A DNA stretch of 64,000 bases, taken from the NCBI GenBank assembly GCA_025558075.1, contig JAHLKF010000043.1:1-64000 (forward strand), given 5' to 3'. Position 1 is the first letter of the stretch; every line of letters begins with the position of its first letter. Of this stretch, positions 43,269-54,990 are shown piece by piece. Under the pieces are notes generated by a model. It searched no databases. It was not told the origin of the DNA and saw nothing but the letters and a program-made list of their open reading frames with translations. The DNA is from Gaertneriomyces semiglobifer. Its lineage: Eukaryota; Chytridiomycota; Chytridiomycetes; Spizellomycetales; Spizellomycetaceae. The position numbers and the translations under genes were made by a program.

Positions 43269-44681
43269 TCATGAAGAGGAAACATTGGACTTCCCCTTGT
43301 CTTTTTTAGCTTTTTTCTTTGTCTTTTGTTTCGGTACCCCTTCTCTCGCGACAGAACGGCGAGGCGCACTATCTCCTGTTGATGTGCCGACCTGCTCCAG
43401 ACTCTCCTCTCCAGTGTCCTGCGCACCCAACGGAATGTCCACTATTGAGCTACTGCGGGATGTTGGCATGCTGTTGCTCACGGGAGTCCCGGCATGACTT
43501 GAAGTAGACGACACAGGTGGTCCATGCACTGGCTCGACTCGTGCATGTGAATAATCCTTGCGGATATGAATGGGGACTCCTTGCCGAGCGAAGCATTTTG
43601 ACAACTGTGTGGACTCTTCAGTATGCCGTTAGAAGCTGACTATCGCACGTCTCGATACATGATACCATTTATAAACTTACCCGTCATACCCGGAAAGCTT
43701 TTTGGAGGGAACACTTCAAAAATATCAGTGGTAATCGTCGCTTTCGACACAGATTGTCGTTCACTTGCCGGTACGCTGCTAAAGTATCACAGTCAGCAAC
43801 AGTCGCAGTCACAACAAAAAGAGCACATTCAGCAGGACTAACAGGTTTAAGTAAATCAGGAGGAACTTTAGTCGGTATGCTCCCTGTAATCGTACAGAAA
43901 GGTCATGAAACACAAAGAACATGCCCTCCTGGCCATTGACGTCTTCCAAGATTTCACAGGGCATCACCGTGGATCCGATAAGCGACTGACAGAAGCGAGA
44001 AGAATGAACGGGTGGTGGGAAGGAAGGAAACGATCCTGCGGAAGAAGGACCGGGAAGGAGCGACGGTCCCGGAAAGGAAGGCGAGGGAGCGGAGCTCTGG
44101 GATGTGCTCGCACTACCAGCTTGAGGCCGATCTTCTTCGTCATTCCACCAAGGACGAAAGCTTTTCCGAGAATGCTCCTGAGCTGGAGCTGGTGCTGAAG
44201 GCTCCGGACTGCGGTCACGCCCCGCTTTGCTCTTTGGCTGAGGCGCGTCTTCGGCATCCTTGTCCTTTCCAGCACGAGGATTTATAACCAGACTGCAATC
44301 CGTTTCGCCGTCAGCAGAAAACAATGAAGCGTGACATATCCATCTGAAAGACTCTTCGTGACTGCGTCACGTCAAAACATCAACACGCGATCAAAAAGAC
44401 AAGATGGCTCAAGTGACACACTACCTGACAAGAATGTCATTTTCGCCGTCGTTGAAAATCAGTTGCAATATTGGTGGAGGGTCTCTGCAATGGAAACAAC
44501 AGTCAGTCATACAGACGAATAGCTTTCCAAACAAGAAATGCGACGCTCACATTAGGCGTCTATCTTTCGTGTCTGAAAATCCGCACATTCGCGCGCGTAG
44601 CGACTGCTGTCGTAATATGAGTTTGAACTTGCCGTCGCCATGCGGGCCTCTGACAGGTGAGATGGGCAAAACGGTGAGCAT
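43269..44681 (-). CDS. Velvet-domain transcription regulator
   Basis: Fungal DNA-binding/co-regulator of development and secondary metabolism. The velvet domain is spread over several exons. N-terminal part: 'FKLILRQQSLRARMCGFSDTKDRR' (about 44650-44560). A short exon after CATTGCAG (about 44480-44422) reads DPPPILQLIFNDGENDILV. Then comes an exon with a 90-residue Ser/Pro-rich insertion (44324-44000) leading into 'GSTVMPCEILEDVNGQEGMFFVFHDLSVRLQGAYRLKF', followed by ECALFVVTATVADCDT (about 43810-43760). The last exon has 'STQLSKCFARQGVPIHIRKDY' and a Lys-rich tail. The order and the insertion inside the domain resemble VelB/VosA. The start is uncertain: ATG 44681 is chosen, but the frame is open to 44906. 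Confidence 0.85.
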
Positions 44682-47652
44682 CGCGTCGAGGCCGACCTTG
44701 GCGGCGGTCTGACACTTACTCTGCAATGAACCGAGAGGGAACCGACATTGCGAACTTGAAATGCGCAAAATGCGCCTAAAAGCACCTTGTTGACTCGGCC
44801 GGCAGGTAACCACAAAATTTGTGGTGAGTTGGTCTGACAGCTGAGTGGCTTGGGTTTCAAGGCGGCTGGGTTGAGTCTTATGGCCGCCAGATAAGAGGGT
44901 AACCACGGGTGCTGATGAGCGGAGCTATAGAATGTCAAAAAAAAATTCTATGAGAATATGTATCGCCGATGAACATAACGTAAGTACAGGTATTCGCAAC
45001 ACCATACCGGAAGAATCACTGGAGGCAAGGGATAATTTGGTCGCTCAATAACGTACTGGGGCCGAAAAGCAGTTCGGTTGCAGCTACGACCTCCTGTAGC
45101 TGTAACCAAGAATGCGGGCCTTGGTTGTAAGTTTTTACAGAGACCTCACGTCACACAGGCAATCAATCAATACGCCGGAGGTATAGCTTTGATGAGTTCA
45201 GAAGGAGCTCGGCTTTTTTAGTGTGCCAGCCAGCGTTGTAACGCCCTTGATAACCTGTAATTGTGGGAAATGGAGATATCCCGGAGAGGAAGAATCCCAC
45301 GGTTAGTCCAAAAGTCTTATGCGCGTAACCCGATGTCGACCGGGGCCACAATAAGTATTGTGCCTTGTAAAAGGACAATCCGATTGAGAAGGCGCCCGTC
45401 TCTAGGGTGAATGGAGCGTATCCGCTCAGCACCTCTCAGGTGGTGTGAACGCCTATGCGTAGAAGTGGACCCACCGCCACCGGTCCTGCGGTGGTTGTTT
45501 TTGTTCCTCGCTGGTTGTCCGCAGATTCACCTACCGCCCTTCTATGTCTATAAATCTCCGCTAACCATGACTGGTGTCCTCACAGCACGTTCGGTTCACT
45601 CGATGTGTGTGTGTGTATGGGTAATCCGTCCGCCCGCCTAGACCCTTGCCGGTGCTTTTCCATGTTCAACGGGCATACAACGCCTGTACAGGACGCCAAC
45701 TCACCTGCTGTGATCCACAAAGGCCTATTGTGGAAGCATATATCTCACCCCTGGGGGGTGCAGTGTCCGGTTGTAGCCCTGAATTGTCGATCCTGATTGG
45801 GAGAACCGAAAACGGTGACGTGGGTGTGAGTAGTCTTGGAAGGCTACTGCCACTTTGAGGGAGGAAGGCGGTATTTTTATAGCGTACTACAGCGACTAAT
45901 GTATGACGACCTCTAGGTCGAGTGAATGTTTTTTCCCCGTAACCAAAATAATTTGGGTGAAATCTATGTTGATCTACGAAAGCGTTTTCATAAAATAATA
46001 AAAAAGATGGCTGCTGGGTTGAAATGCCTGGCTTTCGTTTTCCCCTCCCGCAGCCCAAAACATTCAAGTTGGATATATATACGAATCTCTGTGTGTATGT
46101 GAATGTGTGTGTATAGTATGATATGGGATCTAGCCAAGTTCTGTTTATATGTGGATGTGTGGATCAAAGGGTATGGCGGGATGCGATGGATGTGTGTGTG
46201 TGTGTGTGTGTGTGTAGTAAAAGAAGGTAAGTGTATGTAAGTCAGTCAAAGAATAAAGCGACCCTCGGGAGTAGAACGAGAGTTCTGGACGAGCGGGTGC
46301 GGCTGTCGTTGTTGGCCAGGATCAACGACGCTGTTTCCCCGCAGTCCACAGCGAGCGACAACGGACGTTTCTCCCCGACCACGGACCGTGTGTGAATGTA
46401 TCTGGCCGTGTTTAAAAAAAGGAGGTTTTTTGCGGGGTACGGAGTATTTACAGCAACAACCGAGTTCATGGATGTGGACTGTGGATGTGGATGCGGAAAC
46501 AATCAATCACCACAAAAAAACGTGTATGACGCTTAACGACTGATCTTGAAATTGAATTGCGAATGGAAGGATTGAATTGAATTGCTTGCTTGACCATTGA
46601 TCTTGAGCGCCAGATTCCAATTCAGCAGCCAAGCAGCAGTATGAGCGAGACTCGAGATGGTATCCAGGTCTCTCCTGACGTGTCTATCCATTGCTATCAC
46701 AGCATACTTTTGGAAGCTGCTGGGTTTTTGGGTTCGTGCGCCGCGTGGCCGCTCTGTTTGAATTTGAACGTCGACAACGTACGATCCACCCACCGCCACA
46801 CGGAGTTGGTTGTGAATGAATGATACGATACATCGATATGGGCAGTTCGCCCTTTCTAGATCTCGACAATAATGAGGAGTAAATCGAGAAACAGATGGCC
46901 TTTGCAATACGCTTAGATGTCATGGTTTATATATAAAAGTGGCATGCCACCCAGCCTCTGTCTTCGTGAGCTCAATTTCAAGCTCACTCATTCGTGCTGG
47001 GAAGACATGGTCGGATGAATTGAATTTGAAAGATGGACGTGGATGTGCGTTCTCGGCGCGAGGAGGTGGTTGGCATAGCGACGAGGGGAGGATCTGGACA
47101 AACTCCTTCTTCCCGACTCCCGTGGCTCCCGCCTTTCCAATTTCATCTGTCCATGTTCAAATTCACAGCGCGAACAAGCTTTTGGCAACACACCACCGCC
47201 CGCATTCTCCCGGACCCAATCCGCCGCGCTCCGTCGATATCCAAGGATACGGTCCCGTGTTGTGCACAACCAACCAAAAACGTACCCCACCGGTGCAACG
47301 CCAATAATTTAATATCGCAATCGCGGCGGTTTTTATCTGATATTCCCCCATTCTTTGTTCTTTTCAGTCCGAGATTACGAGATATGAGTCACGTGTCATG
47401 TCATGACATAATCCGTTAAATTTGTAAATTGATAACTAAAAGAGTCGTCGTCGTCAAACGACGTTTGCAAGTCGTCCTGAACATTTTACTTTTGGTCTCT
47501 TAGCAAAGGTGCCAATGAATGTGTACCTCTAATATCTGATCGAGACCTCTCCGCATATGAGGGCTACAAAGAACGCGAATGGTCTTGAGCTTTGCGGCGA
47601 TGCAGATGATATCTCTACTTGATTGCCCGCGAACAAAAGTGTATCATCCAAC
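44682..47652. other. 3-kb gene-free stretch with simple repeats
   Basis: Open frames exist on both strands (e.g. + 46939-47307, - 45666-46067) but none has domains, splice logic or a conserved look. Simple repeats: GTGTGTATG tracts at 45603-45620 and 46088-46110, a (TG)12 run at 46191-46215, and GTCGTCGTCGTC near 47443. It could hold a non-coding RNA or a long 5' region of the velvet gene. Confidence 0.45.
46191..46215. repeat. (TG)12 microsatellite
   Basis: Twelve uninterrupted TG units plus one base, preceded by imperfect TGTG/ATGTG-rich DNA from 46088. Confidence 0.9.
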
Positions 47653-50271
47653 ATGACATCAAGCACGTACCAATCAGCGAAATCGGACACATCTGCCTTG
47701 TGGAGGTACGTCTTAGCTTTTTGTTCCTACTACTCACACTCTATCTTCTTTTGCTTACGATTTTTCTATCTTTAGTGAGGCCCAAACTTTGGAACGTACA
47801 CTACGGTCACTCGACGCAAAAAAGCGTCAACGGAAAAGTTTTAGCCTAGACGATGCCGAAGAGCGGATTCTTCGTACATGTCTTTTGGAAATTTACGAGG
47901 ATCTCATTATATGTGATCCCGTGAGTGCTGCCGCCAAAGCGGTCGACGACAAGATCTGGAACCTCGTCTTCTACACGCGTATTGAAGAATTGCGGTCGCT
48001 TGTACGGCGATACCAGACAGAGCAAGGATCTTTGTTGGGGCCAGCTGTTCAGGAATTGTTGAGACATGTAGAACAGGCCATAAGCTTTTATCTGACTGCG
48101 CTGGTCATTTTGCGGAGCACCATCTCTGACGATCTCGCAGAGTACGCGGTTCAGCAATACCAACATGTGCTGCCGCCTAACGACTCCAAAAAGGCCTCCT
48201 TTGCGCTTCTGCACAAATTTCTGGTGTCGTGTGGGGATCTGAGTCGATATCGAGAGATATATGCAACAGAAGAGCGGAAGCAGTGGCGTATCCCTCGTTG
48301 GTACTACCAGAAAGCGATTCGGCTGAACCCTGATGTGGGCATGCCAATGGCTCAGCTTGCTATTGTTGCTAGCCAAGTAGGTAACCATTTGGAGGTCATG
48401 TACTGGTACTGTTTGAGGTGAGCTTCCATGCGTGATCTATGAATACGGGCTACTTGATGACACGCACTTGTCAGTTTAGCAAGCACCACACCGCACCAGT
48501 TCACTAAAGAAAATATGAGTGCTTTCTATAACAATCGAGAGTCAAGGTTGCAACGCCAAAGTATCTCGGACGAAGCCATGAGTCCTTTGCAGCAGATGGT
48601 GGAGCACGTTCTGAGCTTTCACCGTATGGTTTTCATGCCGAGCCAGATATTGCCGAGGTATTGTAGCGTTGATATGTGTCGTTCTCGCAAAAACGCAATT
48701 CTGACACTGCCATGCCAGCAAGGTACTGGAAATGCACACTGCCATCTCTACTCTCACCATCAAAGTAATTTCGACCACATCTCAAACAACATCCGTTCCG
48801 GACGCCTTCAAAGCGATCTTTTGTATAATGATTGGAACATACCATCACCTCGACAATCAATTTTCGGAAATCGATGATGTTGCTTTACGGCGTAGTATTC
48901 GTATAGCTCAAGTCTTCATTACCGCAACGACATTAGAGCTTGCGGCGACGCTGTTCGATTTGCTTCATGAAGAAATGACAGCCAGCGAGATTGCGATCAC
49001 TTCTTTAGCGGATGTCAATCCAATTTATGAGTTCTTGGTGCCAGTTGGAGTCGTTGCTGTATGGTTGGAACAATCCATGGATGTGTTTTCTGTGTGGAAC
49101 AAGTATATTGAGACGTTCGAGGAAGGAGCGACTTTACAACCGGTACGTACATACATTGACGCGAAAAACGATGCCAAAGTTGACTCAATGAATGTTCTCA
49201 TGGTAGATACTCATGCGACTGGCGCGCTCCTTGTGCCAGCTGGCCAACGTGCTGACATCCTTCGCCGATATGGAAGGAAGCACTGAAGCGGTGCCCGAGG
49301 ATGCAGATTTGCTCGGTCTTATTCCGTTACGACCATACTATGCCAAACTGTCCTCTGCCTCACTGGTTACCATACTGCAAGGTCGATCCCAATCAGCTTC
49401 CGATCAGATGGCTGTCCGATTGTCCCGCATTGCCCATTTCACAAGCGTCCTTGCCAATGATCCAGGTCTTCCGTTTTTCGTTCTTGACGAGACCGACGGA
49501 AGTTTCATTGTCGTGGATGATGCGCACCGGTTAAAGGGCATGCAACGATTGATGAAAACACTTGCCACTGAGCGTTTGCGAGATCAAGTGCTAAACCTGG
49601 AAAAACAAGTGGCGAAACAACACGAGTTACCCATTGTCATGGCAGACACGGACAGCTGGATTTGGCAGATGAGCAAGGTGAAAACCTGGCTTATGAGCAG
49701 GAACTGCGTCATTATCATTCCACTTAAAGGTAAGTCTATCAAGACGCGCTTCCTTTAGTGTCCTTGACAGTGCACTCACCATCCTCCAGTCATCGACGAT
49801 TTAGATCGTTTGAAAAAGGGGAACGAAGGCATCAATGCCCGCGCCCGTGAGGCAATCCGATACCTAGAGCAACGATTCCATTACCGATCCCCTTTTCTAC
49901 GAGCGCAACAACCGTCCGAGTTCTTGGCGCCTGAGGAGATTCCATGGGATCGACGTGGTTATTTAAAGAACAAACTTTACAGTCAGTCGGAAGACTCGGA
50001 TGCAACGATACCCAAACATGCTCGAGCCATCCTGAGCTGTGCGCTGTACTTTCAGCGACAAATAGCTGCGCCGTCATCGCCCTCCCCTGCTAACGACACG
50101 AAAAGAATGAATGTCCTAGAGAGTTTTGCATTGATCACCGACGATGTCACTGTACGCACTGCCGCGCAAAGTGTGGGAGTGACATGCAAAGGAGTCGAAG
50201 AATTTGAAAGTGCATTAGGGCGTACATCGGTTGAGAAAGGGCGAAAACGAAGGAGAGATGCGAGGAAATAG
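47653..50271 (+). CDS. SMG5/EST1-like protein with C-terminal PIN domain
   Basis: Nonsense-mediated decay / telomerase-associated family (SMG5, SMG6, SMG7, Est1). Exon 1 (47653-47705, MTSSTYQSAKSDTSALW) joins exon 2 at 47776 in phase. The N-terminal 14-3-3-like/TPR region ends with the Est1 signature 'WYYQKAIRLNPDVGMPMAQLAIVAS...EVMYWYCLSLA' (about 48300-48490, with an intron at 48418). The C-terminal PIN domain (about 49630-50220) contains 'PIVMADTDSWIWQMSKVKTW', 'CVIIIPL' then, after an intron near 49730-49790, 'VIDDLDRLKKG...AREAIRYLEQRF', and 'LITDDVTVRTAAQSVGV'. The domain order and the 'IDDLDRLKK' segment are SMG5-like, but acidic residues are present at the SMG6-type catalytic positions. 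The Lys/Arg tail ends RKRRRDARK. Exon borders in 48490-49210 are approximate. Confidence 0.85.
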
Positions 50272-51109
50272 TGTAACACAATTTTAATTTTATTAGTGTG
50301 TAGCTGCATTACTTGCCACTGAACTGGCAGTTGCAAGAGTAACCTATTAGCTTTAGTTAGCTTGGATAGCGCGCGGTGCAGCTAATTAATGACGGTTAAC
50401 ACTTTTCTGCTCGATGACAACAATCTCTTTGCTGTACGGGATATAACACTCTTACTCATTCGGCTGACCAAGCCTTTTTAGTATTTAACTACCACACTGT
50501 TGAACGTGTGTTGCTGAACCAAGGAAGGAAGGTGTGTGGATCGAGAATAAATGACTTCCATTGATTCAGTTTGGCCTGCAATATTTGTCATAAACAGTGC
50601 GGTGGAAACATGTACAGCCCGCTACACCGCCTCGATTCGAATTCAGGTCGGTCGCGGATCGCGCTGCCCGAGATCGCGTTCTCCAGGTAAACATTTTATG
50701 GTTCTACGACAGGCCCCGATGGCAGTTCTCAGATGATTAATCGCCATGAACAGGTCCATTGCATCCACGACTATATGCTCATGATCAACAGAAAACCAAG
50801 AAACCTTAAGTGCCGAATGCCCGCATAGCAGCCGCATCAACGTGCAACTTTTGGGATGATGCCCTCGATACCCGCAAGCGATCCCTACTCACTAGTTGTA
50901 CGTTAGGCATTCATCGTAAACTGCTGTGGGCTATGATGTCAGTTCTACGATCAAAAGGCCAGCATGTTCAAAACGTAAACTCGACATATAAAAAGATGGC
51001 AGTCTTCGGCTGGAAGGCACTCTCATTTTATACCTACTACAATACGTGAAGAATACAGAAGCCATATCCACCCAGCCTGAACCTCTTTGATCGCCTACCT
51101 ATCTGCACA
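50272..51109. other. Intergenic region
   Basis: No gene supported. The segment 50551-51049 has two short + frames without domain signals. TATAAAAAG near 50986 lies 124 bp upstream of the lipocalin ATG and could be its TATA region. Confidence 0.35.
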
Positions 51110-51730
51110 ATGAAGACCGCCATCTGCCTCGCTATTACACTCCTCATCTCGGCAACGAAAGCCGCACCAGTTGAACCCACCCAGTGCCCACCTGCCAATT
51201 ACTCAAGCCTATCAAACTTCAACTTGACAGAATACGTCTCTGCGCCGTGGTATGTACAGGAACAGCTCCCTGTCAACTACCAAACCGAAGACGAATTGTT
51301 CTGCGTGAGAGCCAAATACACGCTCAGACCCGATGGCAAGTCTGTAGAGGTCTACAACTACTCCAATAAACAGCGAGTCAATGGCGAGAAATCCGATACC
51401 ATCCTTCGCGCGCTTATCCGCGACTCAAATGTCCAATCTCAGCTCCTTGTGGGCCCGCCATGGATACCCGAGTTCATCGCCCCATGGCTCTACGGTCCCT
51501 ATTGGGTTGTAGCTGCCGAACCGAGTCCTGACAACTATGAGTGGGCGTTGGTTACGGGAGGAGCGCCTGATGTGCAGACTGGAAACGGATGCACGACGCA
51601 AGGCAGTCGCTTCAAAGGTGGCATTTGGATCCTGACTAGGGAGCAAGTGGCTAGCCAGGAAGCGGTGGAGACTGCCAGGAACAGGTTGACGGAATTGGGT
51701 ATTGACGTTAATGGTAGGTATTGGGTGTGA
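51110..51730 (+). CDS. Secreted lipocalin-like protein
   Basis: Single-exon protein of 206 residues. A signal peptide is clear: MKTAICLAITLLISATKAAP, with likely cleavage after TKA. The lipocalin-type start 'FNLTEYVSAPWYVQEQLP' supplies the conserved Trp (G-x-W-like position) and 'YWVVAAEPSPDNYEWALVTG' gives the central barrel strand, with 'GGIWILTRE' near the end. Four Cys could form two disulfides. Potential N-glycosylation sites are at NYS and NLT. Expected to bind a hydrophobic ligand outside the cell; the ligand cannot be read from sequence. Confidence 0.75.
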   Translation: MKTAICLAITLLISATKAAPVEPTQCPPANYSSLSNFNLTEYVSAPWYVQEQLPVNYQTEDELFCVRAKYTLRPDGKSVEVYNYSNKQRVNGEKSDTILRALIRDSNVQSQLLVGPPWIPEFIAPWLYGPYWVVAAEPSPDNYEWALVTGGAPDVQTGNGCTTQGSRFKGGIWILTREQVASQEAVETARNRLTELGIDVNGRYWV

Positions 51731-52413
51731 TGTTGCGTTTCAGTCACATTTCAAGGAATGCTCAATCTAAAATGTTTTCAATAGTTCTCAAAAAGGTGGA
51801 ACAAGAAGGATGTGCATACGCAGATATTGCCCAATAAGGATCAGAACACTAACTAAATCACTACCAATCAAAGACATCAGAGTATTGCCCGTAGTAAATT
51901 GTTAAACATGTATTTGATACCTCCTACAAGACGTTTTTTAATGTTGAATACTTTTATTATAACGCGTTGAACTCAGCTTTGGCTTACGTAATGATATGAC
52001 TTGGTGTGCTCCGTGTTTCCGCAGGTCATTCCGCGCAACTGCCTTGGCCATGCAGCTTCACACCGGCGTACTCTGCTACTTGGGAACCACCTTCATCCAA
52101 TATCCCATATCGCAGTGTACTCCTGCCGTTTCTTTCCATCTCCAAAACAGCTGTTAACTCGATCAGAAAAAAGGCTTGGGCCGCTTGTCGGGAGTTTGAC
52201 GCGTGTGACTCAAACTCTCATACGACCATCGGGTGCTAGTATAGAGGTTCTTTCCAGCGTCTGCGTGAACTCTCACACTACTCACCGCGACGACAAACGC
52301 CGCAGCTTTCTTTTGAGGCAGAGGAGCTGCCACTAATTGTTTTGTTGCTCTTGGATTGCTAAAAACTGCCTCGGCCGTGGTCACTCCTTTCAAAGTTCTC
52401 CACTCTCCGAAGG
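51731..52413. other. Intergenic region
   Basis: No gene supported; short overlapping frames on both strands in 52000-52340 lack domains. AT-rich from 51770 to 51970. Confidence 0.4.
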
Positions 52414-54510
52414 ATGTTCGAGCACCTGCCGTTCTTCGGAAGCACCGGCGGGTCTAGCAGCACTCTCAATGATGAGTCTGATACGGACATGAATGATGGC
52501 GGGTGGAATGGTAGGGCCTGTTGCTTCACCCTCCAGTGCGCCGTTGCTACTAGGTTGACGCCGGTATGTTCGCAGGGCCAAAGTCCCTGCTTTTTCCCGA
52601 AAAGGACAAATTTGGCTCTTCTACGCCTTCTGCGAAGGAAGTGAAACGATCGGCGATAAGCCAAATCTATCTATCATGCAAGCCACAATTGGATATACCC
52701 TGCCCGCATTTGGTACGCAGAGACGGTAACCGTGTCATATATATCGGTAAAGGTATATATCAGCAAGTGTGTACGACATTCCAAGCGTACTTCTCCAGAC
52801 CGAATACGATTACTTCAATCAGGCACGAACAGATCAGACGTCGGCGTCGTTCGCACAAATGTCCCTCTTTCTCCGCGTGCGTACGTTGGCTATTGGGAAG
52901 TTGAGATTGTGAGCTCGGGCGATTCAGGGTGAGCTTAATGTACGTTGAAAATGGTTAGCGGGATTTCCGGACTAAGTCGGTAGAATCGATGGATTCAGAT
53001 CATTTGGAATAACCGTCGGATTATCGCGAAAAGAGACACATCTCAATCGTCATCCCGGACAAGATGCCAAGTGAGCTCGATAAACTTTCGCTCATGCAAA
53101 TCAGCTGACTAACAACATCTCATAGCTCTTGGAGCTGGTACCTGATAAGTGATAAGAAAATGCACGATGGATCCGAGTATGTACCCTTCCGCAATTTGCA
53201 GATGTTATTTCACTGACGTCCATTGCCTCAATGCAGGCAACATTACGACGAGATAGACCTGGAAGCGGGCGATGTAGTCGGTTGTGGATACTGTTTTGAG
53301 AAAGGCGAAATCTTTTTCACCCACAACGGTCGCTTTATTGGTAATGCCTTCTCCGGTGTGAAAGGCAATCTTTATCCGACGGTCGGGTTGCATGTTCCAG
53401 AAGAAGGGGTTAGGTTGAATTTCGGAGAAGACGAGTTTGCGTATGATATCGATGCGTACGTAGAGGTAGTGATTTGTTTCTACCAAAGCGTATGTACGTG
53501 GTCAGGTGTTAAAGCTGGTGTTTAGGAGCAAAAGTCGCGCAACCGAGGGGAAATACTAAACAAGAAAGTTAATGGGGCAGATGTGCTGGAAATTGTCAAG
53601 GAGTACTTATTATGCGAAGGCTTTCGCGAGACATGGGAAGAGTTACAGATCGGGGAAGAAATGGACGCGAGTAGTCCATGTAAGGGCAGTGCACGTTACT
53701 CGCTTAGCGACGTTCAGCTAATGATGAACGGCAGCTGCAACTGAACACAGTGGTGACTTGGCTAGGACCTCTCTCGCTGTCCGCTCAGGTAACATTTGGT
53801 GTGGGTGAGTGGTCCGTACGTGCAGTAGTAAATGCGTCGAATTACAGAAATACGCACACATATCCTCCATGGAGATATCTGCACCGCGGCACGACTAACC
53901 GAAGAAAGCTTTCCTACGGCAATGAGTGATCGCCTTCGACTACATCTGATATGCCAAGAGTTCGTGGAGCTACTGCGGCATAAGGCAACAGTAGACGCGA
54001 TAATCGAGTGCGTAAGAGGACGGCTTGGCCCGCTCACCGCATCTGCACAATACAACGAGGAAGACGCACAGCTGGTTAAGGATGTAATCAGTCTCCTTGC
54101 CTATACACTTCCCGACGACGCACCTGCGGCGTATCTCATGGACGAATCACGTCGCTATACTTTGGCAGACGACGTTAACTCAAGTATTATAGGTGTGGAA
54201 TGAGATCTATTTCCTTTTGAGAATGCTAACTGGTCTAATGGCCTCTCTAGGCTCCTTTGAATCCCACAATTGCGGCAGCGTATCTGCGCTGGAACAAGGT
54301 TTAAAGCATCTCATCCTACTCCGCAGCCACTCGCGCGTTTTTCAGGATGCGGTGACGCCGCCAACGCCCTCAATCAATTCGCTACGTCGGTCAAGCGGGT
54401 CGACTGCTTCGCTCCAACCGCAGAATTCGCCAGGTGATGATCGGTTCCGCAGCCGTGAGATTTTGACGCTGGCAGACGTCGTGAGTGAACTATGGGACGT
54501 CGTGGTTTGA
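52414..54510 (+). CDS. RanBPM/Gid1-like protein (SPRY-LisH-CTLH/CRA)
   Basis: Likely the RanBP9/10/Gid1 scaffold of the GID/CTLH ubiquitin ligase. Exon 1 starts MFEHLPFFGSTGG and ends at TGGAATG (about 52512); an intron GTAGGG...TTCGCAG leads to 'PKSLLFPEKDKFGS', the usual segment before SPRY. The SPRY domain continues over several exons: 'RDGNRVIYIGKG', 'AYVGYWEVEIVSSGDSG', 'FGITVGLSRKE', 'HYDEIDLEAGDVVGCGYCFEKGEIFFTHNGRFIGNAF', 'GNLYPTVGLHVPEEGVRLNFG'. Then comes a LisH-like 'VNGADVLEIVKEYLLCEGFRETWEEL' (about 53570-53650), a CTLH/CRA region 'IRTHILHGDICTAARLTEESFP...RLHLICQEFVELL' (53845-53980), and CRA helices to the stop at 54508. A GTGAGT after 54480 might instead be a donor, so the C-terminus is tentative. 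Confidence 0.8.
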
Positions 54511-54990
54511 GAGGTCGCGCGTATACACGCTGCGGCTTAGCTCGAAGCCGCCGTCTGCGTGAAGGCCTTTTAACATATGTAGTTATCAGGCGAGCAAGGT
54601 CGTGCAATAGGTAGCGCAGCGCAGATCTATGTATATAGTGCTTTGGCTGAATGATTTTGGGTATACTACTCCATATACTACTCCACATGGCAGCTGCGCG
54701 CCTGCATTGTTTGATTCCATTCCTTTGCAGTGCAACCAGCGCCCCAGTCTTAGCCGCAGGGGATTTACGGCGAATGGGTAATAGGGTCGCAGGAGGGCCA
54801 GCCCGATCCTCTGGAACTGCATGACGAACGTCAAATTGTGCGTCAAATGGACGACCCCACAGATTCGGTACCTCGTAAGGGTGTAGTATGCATCGTGGAT
54901 GACACACGCCGCGCGATAGCAGTTCGGAATCGTTTATCAACCCACGACACGGAAAGGGTCGCAGGATGGCGTACTACGTCGTGGAGAGTT

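Noticed and set aside
45603..45860. Candidate structured RNA
   Set aside because: Some local GC-rich complementarity is visible but no match to a known RNA could be recognised by eye.
46939..47419. Overlapping + frames of 122 and 128 residues
   Set aside because: Two overlapping frames and an antisense one are open together; no domain or conserved motif.
54374..54940. 188-residue minus-strand frame as continuation of the PPR gene
   Set aside because: It overlaps the 3' exon of the RanBPM-like gene and no donor/acceptor pair joins it in phase to the PPR frame.
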